NCBI GenBank assembly: GCA_964511065.1
Contig: CAZEEG010000006.1
Span: forward strand, 18,282 to 82,281
DNA: 64,000 nt
Reading direction: 5' to 3'
From: CALBRZ01 sp964511065
Lineage (GTDB): Bacteria > Planctomycetota > Planctomycetia > Pirellulales > S012-138
Shown: positions 9,483 through 18,796 of the stretch, in pieces
Position numbering within the stretch: the first letter of the stretch is position 1
Layout: the number at the start of each line of letters is the position of its first letter
Position numbers and translations under genes: made by a program
Notes under the pieces: model-generated
What the model was told of the DNA's origin: nothing
Seen by the model: the letters and a program-made list of their open reading frames with translations, nothing else
Database searches by the model: none

Positions 9483-10280
9483 ATGACGGTAAACGTCGCC
9501 ATTCACGGTGCCGCAGGTCGGATGGGGCAGCGGCTGATTGCCCTGGGCTCTAGCGACCCTGATTTGAAAATCACCGCCGCCCTGGAAGCCGGCGACCACC
9601 CTCGCTTGGGCGAAGACGCTGGAGTGGTTTCGGGCGTGGGGCCGATGGGCGTGCCGCTCGCTTCCGACCCGGGACAGGCGCCCGTGGATGTGGTGATCGA
9701 CTTTTCCTCGCCCTCGGGCGTGGACCGTATCGTTGACCTTTGCCTCCAGCGGAACATTCCGCTGGTGCTGGCGACCACGGGGCTTTCGCCGCAGCAGCGC
9801 GACCGTGTTGCGGCCGCTGCCGAAAAGATTCCGCTGCTTTCGGCCCCCAACATGAGCCTTGCCGTTAATCTCCTGATGAAGCTGACCGGTGTCGCGGCGG
9901 GAGCGCTCAAAGACCAGGCTTCGGGCGTGGACGTTGAGATCATCGAACGGCACCACCGCTTCAAGGAAGATGCCCCCAGCGGAACGGCGCTGAAGTTCGG
10001 CGAGATCGTAGCCCAGGCGATGGGACAGACAAAGCACGTCCACGGCCGGGAGGGTCAAACGGGTGCCCGCTCGGCAACCGAGATTGGGTATCACGCCGTG
10101 CGCGTGGGCGATAACCCTGGCGAGCACACCATTGTCTTTGGAATGCTCGGCGAGTCGATTGAACTGGTCGTGAGGGCCAGCAATCGCGACTGCTATGCGC
10201 ACGGGGCGCTGGCCGCGGCCAAGTACCTGGCCGGCAAGCCGGCCGGCAGCTACGACATGAACGACGTTCTCGGACTGTAG
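9483..10280 (+). CDS. dapB: 4-hydroxy-tetrahydrodipicolinate reductase
   Basis: NAD(P)H-dependent reductase of the lysine/diaminopimelate pathway. I chose the ATG at 9483 (265 residues) because the family N-terminus MTVNVAIHGAAGRMG fits exactly; a GTG three codons earlier (9474) is possible. The Rossmann motif GAAGRMG is at 9-15, and the catalytic His pair and lysine are in EIIERHHRFKEDAPSGTALK (H157, H158, K161, with DAPSGTALK at 163-171). It ends NDVLGL, as the family usually does. With thrC just upstream it forms an aspartate-family amino-acid pair, although the 158-bp gap suggests separate initiation. A small hairpin directly follows the stop. Confidence 0.95.
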   Translation: MTVNVAIHGAAGRMGQRLIALGSSDPDLKITAALEAGDHPRLGEDAGVVSGVGPMGVPLASDPGQAPVDVVIDFSSPSGVDRIVDLCLQRNIPLVLATTGLSPQQRDRVAAAAEKIPLLSAPNMSLAVNLLMKLTGVAAGALKDQASGVDVEIIERHHRFKEDAPSGTALKFGEIVAQAMGQTKHVHGREGQTGARSATEIGYHAVRVGDNPGEHTIVFGMLGESIELVVRASNRDCYAHGALAAAKYLAGKPAGSYDMNDVLGL

Positions 10281-10297
10281 GGCCGGTTTCACCGGCC
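10281..10297. terminator. Short hairpin after dapB
   Basis: Perfect 7-bp inverted repeat ggccggt / accggcc with a TTC loop directly after the dapB stop and before a convergent gene. There is no U-tract, so a factor-independent terminator role is uncertain. Confidence 0.3.
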
Positions 10298-10419
10298 GCT
10301 CGCCGCTGATTTGGGGGTTCAACGGTTGCCCATGATTCCGGCCGCATTGCGTCCAGCAATTGCCGGAACCACGGAGCGCCGGGTTTGTCCCTTGCGCGCA
10401 GGCGCGCGGGGCCGTCAAT

Positions 10420-11838
10420 CTACTTCGTACCCTCGGACTTAGGCCGCTGAGCCGCCTGCACGGCCGGTTGTGGGCTTTGCTCCGGCGATTCGTTCGGTAC
10501 CAGCAATTGCAGGCTATCGATCATCTCGCTGTCCAGGTTTCCTAACCGCTCGCGCAGGTTGCGTTCCATCGTCACCCCGCAGGCAAGCTGGTGGCCTTGA
10601 TTGTCGGAGACGAGATAGTAGTGCCACTGTACTTGCAGCCCTTGAACTTCGCCGATGGCTTCCAGCCGGATGACGCGGTGCCCGGCGGTGTTGGTTGTTT
10701 CGCGTTCGGCGGTGAAGCTGCCGAAATGTTCGCCGATGGATTTCTGGACGTTCTGCTTGAAAGTTTCAAGACTTTGCACCTTATCTGCCGCCACCGGCGC
10801 TAGCGGTGAAAGATTGCACTGGGCCACCAGTTCGCCCTTGTCCACCAGCCGCAGGCTGACCAGTTCCGGCGCTTCGTGCATGATGTGCCACCGGCGGTCG
10901 TAGTCAAAGCGGAACGTCTTGCTCGGAGCAATGAAGGCCAATTGCCGTTGGGCGGCGTCGGAAGCCGGTTCGATGGGAGCGGTCAATTCGCGCGGCAAGT
11001 CGGCCGTGGTGATCGGCTTGATCTGCATGTCCAGCTTGCAGGTGACATTGAGACCCGGCCCGATGTGACCGATGGCCCGCTGCTCGCGGACGGTGAGCTT
11101 CACGGCGGAGATCCAATTCGTGGCCAGGTCGTAGGTGAGCGTGCCATCCAGATGGATTTCGGTGGCCACCCCGCCCACGGCACCGTTCACTTGCCCGGCG
11201 ATGAGGAGGTTCGCCGTTTTACCTTCGGTCACGTCGCCCAGCACGCATTGCACGTCGCTGTTGCCGACGACGTCGATGCCCAATAGCTGGGCCAGAAGGT
11301 CGCCATCGAGTTGCCATTTCTGGCCAATGGTCACGGCCTCCTTGGGAAGCAGCAGCGGCAGCAGGGCCGTGTTGCCTTGGATATCGATCAGGTCGAGTTC
11401 CTCGCGTGTCAGTCCCTGCCCAGGGCAGTAGATGTTGCGCTGCTGCGATGAGGCTTCGATCACCACCAGATGTTGCTGAGGACGCAGACGCGGTTGAATT
11501 TTCTCGCCGTTGATGACCAGATCGGCAACGGCGCGGTCGTACCAGCGGGCCAATTTCCGCGTCTTCCCCCGGGCCAGTACGTTCTCGCGATACTGGTGGT
11601 CGGCGGTAACGGCCAGCTTCAACTCGTCGATCTGTCCCTGGTTCATCACCCTGAGCACGCCGGTTACGTCCATCGTAACCTGCACCTGTTGGCAGGTTCC
11701 GGTGGCAAGTCGATCGGGCAGCGAGAAGGATTGCTGCTCGCCCCGGGCCGAGGCGCCCAACAGCATTCCAAGAGCTAGCGAACAAGCGGCCAACGTGCGG
11801 CCGGCCACGATAACCTGGTAGCGATCCCGGCGATGCAT
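10420..11838 (-). CDS. Secreted protein of unknown function
   Basis: 472 residues from the ATG at 11836-11838. I prefer this start because it opens with a normal signal peptide: a basic MHRRDRYQ, a hydrophobic VIVAGRTLAACSLALGMLLG and an ASARGEQ cleavage region. An in-frame upstream extension to 12024 is Cys/Ser/Arg-rich and looks non-coding. The mature protein is mixed beta-strand-like; its middle part contains GQKWQLDGDLLAQLLGIDVV, and its last 150 residues form a second domain starting PSKTFRFDYDRRWHIMHEAPE. A Gln/Pro-rich tail ends it. I do not recognise the family. It diverges from the sugar kinase gene with 215 bp between them. Confidence 0.75.
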   Translation of the reverse strand: MHRRDRYQVIVAGRTLAACSLALGMLLGASARGEQQSFSLPDRLATGTCQQVQVTMDVTGVLRVMNQGQIDELKLAVTADHQYRENVLARGKTRKLARWYDRAVADLVINGEKIQPRLRPQQHLVVIEASSQQRNIYCPGQGLTREELDLIDIQGNTALLPLLLPKEAVTIGQKWQLDGDLLAQLLGIDVVGNSDVQCVLGDVTEGKTANLLIAGQVNGAVGGVATEIHLDGTLTYDLATNWISAVKLTVREQRAIGHIGPGLNVTCKLDMQIKPITTADLPRELTAPIEPASDAAQRQLAFIAPSKTFRFDYDRRWHIMHEAPELVSLRLVDKGELVAQCNLSPLAPVAADKVQSLETFKQNVQKSIGEHFGSFTAERETTNTAGHRVIRLEAIGEVQGLQVQWHYYLVSDNQGHQLACGVTMERNLRERLGNLDSEMIDSLQLLVPNESPEQSPQPAVQAAQRPKSEGTK

Positions 11839-12053
11839 GCCTTGCCTCAGCGATGAACAGCGGGAGAATGAAGCCGAATTTCTGGTGGAAGCTTGATGCC
11901 AGCGGCGGCACCGCTTGCAGTCGCTGCTAGCAGCGCGCAGGTGCCGAACTGCTTGACAAGGAAAGCTCCCCCCACTGTTATCGGCGCCCGGTGCCGATTT
12001 TTCCGAACATTCCGCCGTAACCAACTTGCGGCCTGTTTCCTGTTGAGGTTGCC

Positions 12054-12992
12054 ATGACGGCTGGAGCGATGGTCATCGGGTTGGGCGAAGCCCTGTTCGA
12101 CGTCTTCCCTGACCGCAGTATCCTGGGCGGCGCACCGCTCAACGTGGCCGTGCAAGCCCATCAACTGCTGGCACCGCGCGGCGGGCAGGGCATGCCGGTC
12201 AGCCGCATTGGCCGCGACGCACTGGGGCAACGCCTGCTCGACGAACTGACCGCCCGGGGAATCCCAACCGCCGGAATCCAGATCGACCCCCACCATCCCA
12301 CCGGAACGGTAAAGGTCACGATCGAAAACGGCGAGCCGCACTACGAGATTGTGGAAGGCGTGGCTTGGGATTACCTGGAATGGACCGACGAACTGGAACA
12401 GCTCGCCAGCCGATGCCAGGCCGTGACCTACGGCACACTCGCCCAGCGCTGTGAAACGTCGCGAGACACCATCCAGCGGTTTGTCATGTGGGCCCGCCAG
12501 GCGGTGCGGCTATTCGATGTCAATCTGCGGCAGCACTACTACGATGCGGAAGTGCTAAGGCGGGGTTGCGAATTGGCCTCCATCGTCAAGCTGAACGAGC
12601 AGGAACTGCCGCTGGTTCACCAGGCATTGGGCCTGCCCGATGCGACCGACGCTTTTTCAGGCGAGGTCCGCGCCGATCGCCTGGTTGAAGACATGATGGC
12701 CGGATTCATGCTCGACGCCGTTGCCCTTACGCGCGGGGCACAAGGCACGGTGTTGTATCAGTCGGGCCATAAAGTCCACGGGAAGCAGGTGCAGTACCCC
12801 CGGGCTGAGAATGCCGATAGCGTGGGGGCGGGCGACGCCTGTAGCGCCGGCCTGATCGTGGGCCTGTTAGCGCACCGTTCCTCGCAGGAAATCGTCGATT
12901 TGGCAAACCACCTGGGGGCGTATGTCGCCAATCAGGCCGGAGCCACCCCGCCGTTGCCGCGGGAACTGATCGATCGCGCCGCTTGGACATGA
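12054..12992 (+). CDS. PfkB-family carbohydrate kinase (fructokinase-like)
   Basis: 312 residues; ATP-dependent phosphorylation of a sugar, most likely fructose or a related hexose, in the cytoplasm. Visible family features are the N-terminal GLGEALFDVFPD, the substrate-lid GGAPLNVAVQAHQL, and the PfkB signature near the C-terminus, NADSVGAGDACSAGL, whose GAGD (about 258-261) holds the catalytic aspartate and the anion hole. Start ATG at 12054 has GAGGT about 6 bases upstream. The FDVFPD and GGAPLNVA wording resembles fructokinases more than ribokinases, but substrate cannot be fixed from sequence. It converges on the flavoprotein gene with only 15 bp between stops. Confidence 0.9.
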   Translation: MTAGAMVIGLGEALFDVFPDRSILGGAPLNVAVQAHQLLAPRGGQGMPVSRIGRDALGQRLLDELTARGIPTAGIQIDPHHPTGTVKVTIENGEPHYEIVEGVAWDYLEWTDELEQLASRCQAVTYGTLAQRCETSRDTIQRFVMWARQAVRLFDVNLRQHYYDAEVLRRGCELASIVKLNEQELPLVHQALGLPDATDAFSGEVRADRLVEDMMAGFMLDAVALTRGAQGTVLYQSGHKVHGKQVQYPRAENADSVGAGDACSAGLIVGLLAHRSSQEIVDLANHLGAYVANQAGATPPLPRELIDRAAWT

Positions 12993-13007
12993 TGTCGGCC
13001 GCGCGGT

Positions 13008-14396
13008 TCATCGGCTCATCGTTCGATATACGTCCAACCCGTCGCGACCGCCGACCATGCGGAACAAGTCGCGAATCTGGTTCAGGCCGTCTGCCAGCAG
13101 AAAGTCGCCATTTCGGCCGTAGCTCTTGGCCCCCAGCACGTAGAAATTTGGCTCGGGAAGGATCAAACGCTGCGGATCATCGGCCGAAAATTCCAGGCCA
13201 TCCGCTTGCGACTCAGACCGGTTGGTGCCATGCGGAATGGGCCGTTCGCTCGCAAAGCATTCTTGAACCTGAAGTTCGCGATACACGCCAAGGTCAGGAC
13301 GATAGCCCGTGTTTGCCAGCACGCGATCGACGACAATCTCAGTTTGCTGCCGGGCTGACGTGGCGGCGCCGCCGGAAGCCGAATCATCTTTGTCTCCTTC
13401 TTCCGGTTCGTCGTCGGCAGCGGTCAGTTCGTCGAAATCGTCGGGCTCATCATCGGCCATCGGATTCGCTTGTGTCAGGATAACGCGAAGCTGGTCACCT
13501 TCAGACATGAACGCCTCGACGACCCAACCCGGCATGAATCGGACGTACTCGCTGTGCACCACTTCGGATGCAGCGACTGCCAGCCGATCGCGCGCCGCCA
13601 ATGGGTCGTCGGCAATTCGCGGTACGGGGCCGCCACCGGTTGGTACGTCGCGCATCACCCACACCACCTGGCCGGCCCCGGCCTTTTCAGCCAACTGGAC
13701 CAGGGCCAGTACGTTGGTAGCGGCCGAGTGTCCGCCCCCGATCACCATCACCGTCTTTCCGGAGTAGGCGTTGCTCTGCGTGCCGAGGATATCGGGTAGC
13801 CCATTCTCCAGCAGGAGTTCGCTGCGCTTCTGCTCGGCGGCCAGCTTGCGCAAGCGGCGTTCGCCCAGAGCGGGAAGCCCGCCGTCGCCTGCCCAATTCG
13901 GGTTGCCATAGGTGCCGGTTGCATCGATCACCACGTCGGCCGTGGCGATCGACTCGCGCTGGTCGCGGTCACGAAGGAGCAGGCGGAACGGCCGCTTGGC
14001 CCTGGCGCGGCTGCCGGGCCGATCCGATTTGCGTACGCTTTCGCGGCCCACGTACAGCACCTCGGTTTGCTCGTGGATGCAATCGGCGAGCAGATCGGTT
14101 TGCGAGAGCGGGACCAGGTACTGCTCCACGAACTGGCCGGCTGTGGGCAGGCTCTGGCCGTCGGGGGCTTGCCAGCGGTCATCCTGAGCCGACAGTGCGG
14201 CCAGCCCAAGCGGGGAAACATTCATCCTCCAGGGGCTGAACAGCCGCACGTGGGCAAACGCGCGCAGGTGCTGCCCGACCTGTCCCCGCTCGTATACATG
14301 GACATCGTAGCCGAGGTATCGGGCATACAGGGCCGCCTCCAGCCCGACCGGGCCGGCGCCTATCACCGCGATGGTTGCTGGCGTATCAACGTGCAT
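13008..14396 (-). CDS. FAD/NAD(P)-binding oxidoreductase
   Basis: 462 residues. The N-terminal dinucleotide-binding motif is VIGAGPVGLEAALYARYLG (about 11-29), ending in the acidic residue of VYERG that binds the ribose. A second nucleotide fold begins VMVIGGGHSAATNVLAL (about 217-233). The ATG motif VVIDATGTYGNP lies between them. Together this is the two-dinucleotide flavoprotein monooxygenase/pyridine-nucleotide-disulfide-like architecture. An acidic low-complexity insert (DDEPDDFDELTAADDEPEEG) sits at about 342-361, and the C-terminus GAKSYGRNGDFLLADGLNQI closes the FAD site. Substrate unknown. It is transcribed alone. Confidence 0.85.
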   Translation of the reverse strand: MHVDTPATIAVIGAGPVGLEAALYARYLGYDVHVYERGQVGQHLRAFAHVRLFSPWRMNVSPLGLAALSAQDDRWQAPDGQSLPTAGQFVEQYLVPLSQTDLLADCIHEQTEVLYVGRESVRKSDRPGSRARAKRPFRLLLRDRDQRESIATADVVIDATGTYGNPNWAGDGGLPALGERRLRKLAAEQKRSELLLENGLPDILGTQSNAYSGKTVMVIGGGHSAATNVLALVQLAEKAGAGQVVWVMRDVPTGGGPVPRIADDPLAARDRLAVAASEVVHSEYVRFMPGWVVEAFMSEGDQLRVILTQANPMADDEPDDFDELTAADDEPEEGDKDDSASGGAATSARQQTEIVVDRVLANTGYRPDLGVYRELQVQECFASERPIPHGTNRSESQADGLEFSADDPQRLILPEPNFYVLGAKSYGRNGDFLLADGLNQIRDLFRMVGGRDGLDVYRTMSR

Positions 14397-14587
14397 GAGC
14401 GTGAGGAATCTTGCGAGTTAGAGAAGGGGGGCGTCATGAATGCCAACGGAGCACACAGCCGCCGCGGACTGCCGGCGCGCAGAGCGTCCTGCGGCTTGCA
14501 CTTCGTCGCGGCAAATCCGTAGCTAACGGGGCAACTCCCTTGCCGCCTGGACCGTGGCAGCGAGCACATTTGCCGAAACGTACAACG

Positions 14588-16150
14588 TCACTTGTTTGGG
14601 AAAAACTTGGCCAGGGTTTCCTTAGCCGGTGGCCGGGTCACCAGGGAAACCAGCACCAGGGCCAACATCGAAGCGGCCACAATGGTCACGATGGGCATCA
14701 TGGGTGGAATGCCCAAGAGCGGTTCCTCAGGAAACCGGTAGGGCGGTTTGCCGGGGGCGGGCAGGCCGAAGTTCGAGCGATAGAAAAGCACGGACCAAAC
14801 CCCGATGGTGGTCAGTACGCTGGCCGCGGCCCCGGCCTTCGTCAGCCGCCGCCAGTACAACGCCGCTACCACCAGCGGAAACAACCCGGTGAAACCGCTG
14901 AAGCACCAAATGGCGATGGAGAAAATGGCCCGGGGTGGAAACAGGCTCAGAATGTAGGACACAGCCACGATGGCAACAATGAACGAGCGAGCCAGCAGGA
15001 CCTTGCTCCGTTCGTTGAAGCGCTCCTTTTTTCCGTAATGGAGCACGATGTCGTGCGTGAACATCGTGCCCATGCACAAAAACTGGCTATCGAGCGACGA
15101 CATGATGGCCGCCAGGATGCCGGCGGCCAGCAGGCCCTCCAGCAGCGGGCTTTGCAGACTGCTGACCGTCATGCCTAAGACCAGGTTGATGTCGGGCTGA
15201 CCGGTCCCCGGATTGACCGGCGGTGAAATTCCGGCGCCAAAGGCCCACGTGCCGATGAGTACGCAGGGCAGCCAGACGACCAGGATAAAAATCGGGTGCG
15301 CGATAATGGGCAGCTTAAAAGTCGACGCGCTGCGCGCCGTGAGCCAGTGCTGGAACACGTGCGGGAACATGGCCACGGAGAGCGGGACCAACAGAAATGC
15401 CGCATATACGCCATCGGGGACAATATCCCGCGTGAGCCTGGCCCGGCCGGCTTCGGTCTCCGTCAACCGCTCGGTTGCCGCTTGCATGCTTTCAAGCAGC
15501 GTGCTTTGCCCGCCGAGCTTGTTCGCCACCATGATAAAGGTGACGACACCCAGCAACATGAAAACGAGCGTTTGCAGGGCATTGGCCCAGGCGGTGCCGC
15601 GCATGCCGCCAAAGAACACGTAGACCAGGACCACCAGGCAGATGATGCCCGAACCGGCCCAAGCGGGCAGTCCTTCGCCGCTGGCCAGCAGACCCTGGGT
15701 CGAGCCTCGTATCACGGCCCCGGCGCCGTAGATGCCCAGCAGAATGTAGGGGATCACCAGGGCGATCAGCACCGGAAACAGCAACAGGCCGATGTTGTTG
15801 CTTTCCAGCCGTTCGCGGAAGAACTGGATCTGGGTGGAATAGCCGTAGCGGCGGCCAAGCGACCACAGTTTTACCCCGACGAGGTAAAAACAGGCCGGGT
15901 GCAGGATGGCCGAGGCCGAAGCCAGCATGCCGTACACGCCGATGCCGGTCTTCCACGATTCGCCCGTAGAACCCACCAGTGCGAAGGCGGTCATCGTCGT
16001 ACCAAACAGCGATAGCAACAGCAGGACCGGTCCGATACTGTGGCTGGCCAGCATATAATCCTGTGACGTGCCGCGAAACAGCCGGCTGGAAAACAGGCCC
16101 AGCGCCAGTAGCAGTGCCAGATAAACGGCAATCACCAGCAGTTGTGTCAT
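14588..16150 (-). CDS. Sodium:solute symporter (SSS family)
   Basis: 520 residues with about 13 hydrophobic segments, an inner-membrane Na+-coupled transporter. Family features include the N-terminal segment with SQDYMLASHSIGPVLLLLSLFGTTMTAF (TM2 region, with the small/polar residues that line the Na+ site), the glycine-rich VFFGGMRGTAWANALQTL (TM6) and SSLDSQFLCMGTMFTHDI (TM9 region, Ser/Asp pattern). The substrate is not deducible. A small two-span membrane protein is encoded 120 bp upstream on the same strand, a common arrangement for this family, and the two are likely co-transcribed. Confidence 0.92.
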   Translation of the reverse strand: MTQLLVIAVYLALLLALGLFSSRLFRGTSQDYMLASHSIGPVLLLLSLFGTTMTAFALVGSTGESWKTGIGVYGMLASASAILHPACFYLVGVKLWSLGRRYGYSTQIQFFRERLESNNIGLLLFPVLIALVIPYILLGIYGAGAVIRGSTQGLLASGEGLPAWAGSGIICLVVLVYVFFGGMRGTAWANALQTLVFMLLGVVTFIMVANKLGGQSTLLESMQAATERLTETEAGRARLTRDIVPDGVYAAFLLVPLSVAMFPHVFQHWLTARSASTFKLPIIAHPIFILVVWLPCVLIGTWAFGAGISPPVNPGTGQPDINLVLGMTVSSLQSPLLEGLLAAGILAAIMSSLDSQFLCMGTMFTHDIVLHYGKKERFNERSKVLLARSFIVAIVAVSYILSLFPPRAIFSIAIWCFSGFTGLFPLVVAALYWRRLTKAGAAASVLTTIGVWSVLFYRSNFGLPAPGKPPYRFPEEPLLGIPPMMPIVTIVAASMLALVLVSLVTRPPAKETLAKFFPNK

Positions 16151-16234
16151 GATGGTATGGCGGGATCAGCGGGCAGGTTGGAGAGGCTTTCAAACGCGGC
16201 GCGTGGGATGGTCGTGTTTGCCTAAGGTCAGACC

Positions 16235-16251
16235 GGTCACCAGCGGTGACC
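16235..16251. other. Small inverted repeat between the small membrane gene and the symporter
   Basis: Perfect 7-bp arms ggtcacc / ggtgacc with an AGC loop in the 120-bp gap upstream of the symporter. It could fine-tune expression within the pair or be incidental. Confidence 0.25.
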
Positions 16252-16270
16252 TGGCCCGGCGACGGTGCGG

Positions 16271-16558
16271 CTAAACGTCGGCATCGGTGGCGGGCGATTC
16301 GCGGCGCTCGGCCGCGCCAGGCGACATTTCACGCACCACGGCTTCTTCCAGGTCTTGTGGCCAGGCATATCGGGTGGCATACCACCACACCCCGGCCGCG
16401 GCGACGGATATCAGAACCTGATACAGCAGTTCGTAGGGGAGGATGCCGAGAAACAACTGGTCAGCGGTAAAACCCCAGTCCCATTGGTGGGCCACAAGCA
16501 ACAGGCTTACCAACAGGACCAGGATCATCGTCCCACAGCAGCGACTGGAACAATTCAT
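16271..16558 (-). CDS. Small membrane protein, likely partner of the symporter
   Basis: 95 residues with two predicted membrane spans (about 10-25 and 45-62) and a charged, Glu/Arg-rich cytoplasmic tail ending PATDADV. The loop between spans contains LFLGILPYELLYQVL, and the second span ends WWYATRYAWP. This size and layout resemble the DUF3311/YhdT-type small proteins that sit beside SSS transporters; the family match is by resemblance only. Start may be the ATG at 16558 or the internal ATG of GTMILVLL. It is immediately upstream of the symporter on the same strand. Confidence 0.65.
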   Translation of the reverse strand: MNCSSRCCGTMILVLLVSLLLVAHQWDWGFTADQLFLGILPYELLYQVLISVAAAGVWWYATRYAWPQDLEEAVVREMSPGAAERRESPATDADV

Positions 16559-16802
16559 GGGTGATTATTCGTTCGGACTGATGGATGAAACGCGGCCAGT
16601 GATGACACGGCGGGTGCAGCAGCCAGCCGCGTCGGCGGAAATCCATTTCTCGGTCATGGTGGACCGTAGTCGAATTTATGAGTCACCGCAAATCGGCGGG
16701 TATCATCCTGTCGTTGTAAATGGCGCTATCATAACTCCGTGCTATGTAGCACGAAGTAAACTGCTCAAGTGATTGACGGTTTCGTTATTTACCATGTTCG
16801 TG

Positions 16803-17495
16803 TTAGCTGGCACCACCGGCCAACCGGCGGCGGCATTCGTCCAGGATATCGGCCGTGCGGCTGGCGCCGACCCGGGTAACGCCCAGTTCACGCACCTGGA
16901 GCAGGGTATCCAGGTCGCGCACGCCGCCGGCGGCTTTTACCTGCACGTGCTCGGGGCAGTGGCGTCGCATCAGCGCCAAATCTTCCATCGTGGCGCCCCC
17001 GGTTCCGTAGCCGGTTGAGGTCTTGACCCAGTCGGCATTCAAGACCGAGCAGATCTCGCATAGGTGGATCTTCTGCTCGTCGTTGAGATAGCAATTCTCA
17101 AAGATGACTTTCACTTTCTGGCCTGCGGCGTGGGCAGGTTCGATCACCGCCGCAATGTCGGCACGTACATAGTCCCAGTTGCCACTGCGCACTTGCGATA
17201 TGTTGACCACCATATCCAGCTCTTCGGCCCCGTCGTCCAGGGCCTGCAAGGCTTCCGCTCGTTTGATACTGGTGGAATGCCCGCCGTGGGGGAAGCCAAT
17301 TGTGGTGCTGGCCTTGACGCCGCTTCCATGCAACAGCTCGGCACAGCGCCGTACATGGTACGGCATGATGCATACGCTGGCGACGCCATATTGAACCGCC
17401 AACTGGCAACCGGCATCCAGCTCCGCAACCGTTAAGGTCGGGTTGAGCAGCGAATGGTCGATCATCTGGGCGATGTCGTCGTAGGTGTAAGTCAT
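16803..17495 (-). CDS. deoC: Deoxyribose-phosphate aldolase
   Basis: Cleaves 2-deoxyribose 5-phosphate into glyceraldehyde 3-phosphate and acetaldehyde; cytoplasmic deoxynucleoside catabolism. 230 residues, normal length for the short DeoC type. The Schiff-base lysine is K158 in DWVKTSTGYG; the proton-relay residues are D94 in AEELDMVVN and K187 in VQVKAAGGVR. The N-terminal IDHSLLNPTLT and the middle IFENCYLNDEQ also fit the family. No other nucleoside-salvage gene is adjacent; the next gene upstream is citrate synthase. Confidence 0.96.
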   Translation of the reverse strand: MTYTYDDIAQMIDHSLLNPTLTVAELDAGCQLAVQYGVASVCIMPYHVRRCAELLHGSGVKASTTIGFPHGGHSTSIKRAEALQALDDGAEELDMVVNISQVRSGNWDYVRADIAAVIEPAHAAGQKVKVIFENCYLNDEQKIHLCEICSVLNADWVKTSTGYGTGGATMEDLALMRRHCPEHVQVKAAGGVRDLDTLLQVRELGVTRVGASRTADILDECRRRLAGGAS

Positions 17496-17570
17496 GGTTT
17501 TTCGCTCGCTGCGAAAATGGGGAGCTGATGTTCGCTGCGGTCAAGCTGCGAGTATGCGCGGCAGGCCTCG

Positions 17571-17672
17571 CGGCTCACAGAGCCCGTGGCACGCGCCATG
17601 GACCACATAGCACGGCTCACAGCGCCGAGGCACAGGTTCACAGCGCCGTGGTACACGGTTGACCGTTGACCG
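17571..17672. repeat. Degenerate repeat cluster between deoC and citrate synthase genes
   Basis: The spacer contains three copies of a related unit, cggctcacag (17571), cggctcacagcgccg (17613) and ggttcacagcgccgtgg (17635), followed by a tandem gttgacc gttgacc (17658-17671). The same words, ctcacagcgcc at the start and ggttgacggc at the end, bound the 63-bp repeat found at 51921 and 52777, so these may be decayed relatives of one dispersed element. Confidence 0.45.
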
Positions 17673-17674
17673 TA

Positions 17675-18796
17675 TTAGCCGCGGGCCTCAATCGGTTGCC
17701 ACTTGCGCAGGTCCGGGCCGGTGTACCGCGCCCGGGGGCGAATCAGCCGGTTGTTGTCGAGCTGTTCGATCACGTGCGCGCTCCAGCCGGAAACACGGCT
17801 CAGTACAAACAGCGGCGTATACAGATCGACCGGTAAGCCCAGGTAGTAGTAGAGCCGGGCACTGGGCCAATCCAGGTTGGGCGGCAGCTTTTTCTCGCTC
17901 ACCACGATGTCTTCGATGATACCGGCCATCTGCTCCATGGCTTCGTTGCCGGTTTCCTTCGCCAGGTCCTGGCACAGCGGCTTGAGGTATGCGGCACGCG
18001 GATCGCCGGTCTTGTACACCCGGTGGCCAAATCCCATGATCCGCACCTTGTTCGCCAGGGCATCGCGGACCCATTTTTCGGCATTTTCGGGTGAGCCGAC
18101 TTCGGCCAGTACGTCCATGACGCGCTCGTTGGCACCGCCGTGCAGCGGCCCCTTGAGCGCGCCAATCGCTGCCGTGACGGCCGAATGCAGATCGGAAAGC
18201 GTGGAACAGGTCACCCTGGCCGTGAAGGTCGAAGCGTTGTACTCGTGCTCGGCATAAAGGATGAGCGAAAGGTCCATCGCCTTGATGCTGCGCTGCGACG
18301 GCTTCTGTCCCGACAGCAGATACAGGATATTCCCGGCCAGCGACAGTTCGGGGTCGGCTTCCACGGGCGGTTGCCCTTGCCGCAGGCGGTGCCGCGCAGC
18401 CATCACCAGCGGCAGTTGGGCGAGCAGCCGTTCGGCCTTGCGCAGATTGGCTTCACGGCTGTTATCGGCAACGTCGTCGTCCCAGTGGGCCAGCACGCTA
18501 CAACCGGTGCGCATCACGTCCATCATGGGCGTATCGGCTGGCAGGTTCTCCAGCAGCGCAACCAGCGGTTGCGGCAGTTGCATGGCGGCGGCCAACCGCT
18601 GACGCATGGCCGATAGCTCTTGCTCCGAGGGCGCTTCGCCGCGCAGGACCAGGAAGGCGACTTCTTCAAACGTGGCGTTTTCTGCCAGATCTTCGATGGC
18701 ATACCCGCGATAACGCAGTCCGCCGGCGATCGTGCTAATGGCCGTTTCGCCAGCGATGATTCCTTCCAGTCCCGGTCGATACAGTTCTTCAGTCAT
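17675..18796 (-). CDS. gltA: Citrate synthase
   Basis: Condenses acetyl-CoA with oxaloacetate, the entry to the TCA cycle. 373 residues, the length of the Gram-positive/archaeal-like short type. Catalytic residues are visible: H219 in KGPLHGGANERV, H258 in GFGHRVYKTGDPRA and D309 in PNLDWPSA; H184 in EHEYNASTF is also conserved. A GAGGAA ribosome site precedes the ATG at 18794-18796. A 2-methylcitrate synthase cannot be excluded by sequence alone, but no prpB or prpD lies nearby, which favours citrate synthase. The cyclase gene upstream is separated by 203 bp with a GC-rich stem-loop. Confidence 0.92.
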   Translation of the reverse strand: MTEELYRPGLEGIIAGETAISTIAGGLRYRGYAIEDLAENATFEEVAFLVLRGEAPSEQELSAMRQRLAAAMQLPQPLVALLENLPADTPMMDVMRTGCSVLAHWDDDVADNSREANLRKAERLLAQLPLVMAARHRLRQGQPPVEADPELSLAGNILYLLSGQKPSQRSIKAMDLSLILYAEHEYNASTFTARVTCSTLSDLHSAVTAAIGALKGPLHGGANERVMDVLAEVGSPENAEKWVRDALANKVRIMGFGHRVYKTGDPRAAYLKPLCQDLAKETGNEAMEQMAGIIEDIVVSEKKLPPNLDWPSARLYYYLGLPVDLYTPLFVLSRVSGWSAHVIEQLDNNRLIRPRARYTGPDLRKWQPIEARG

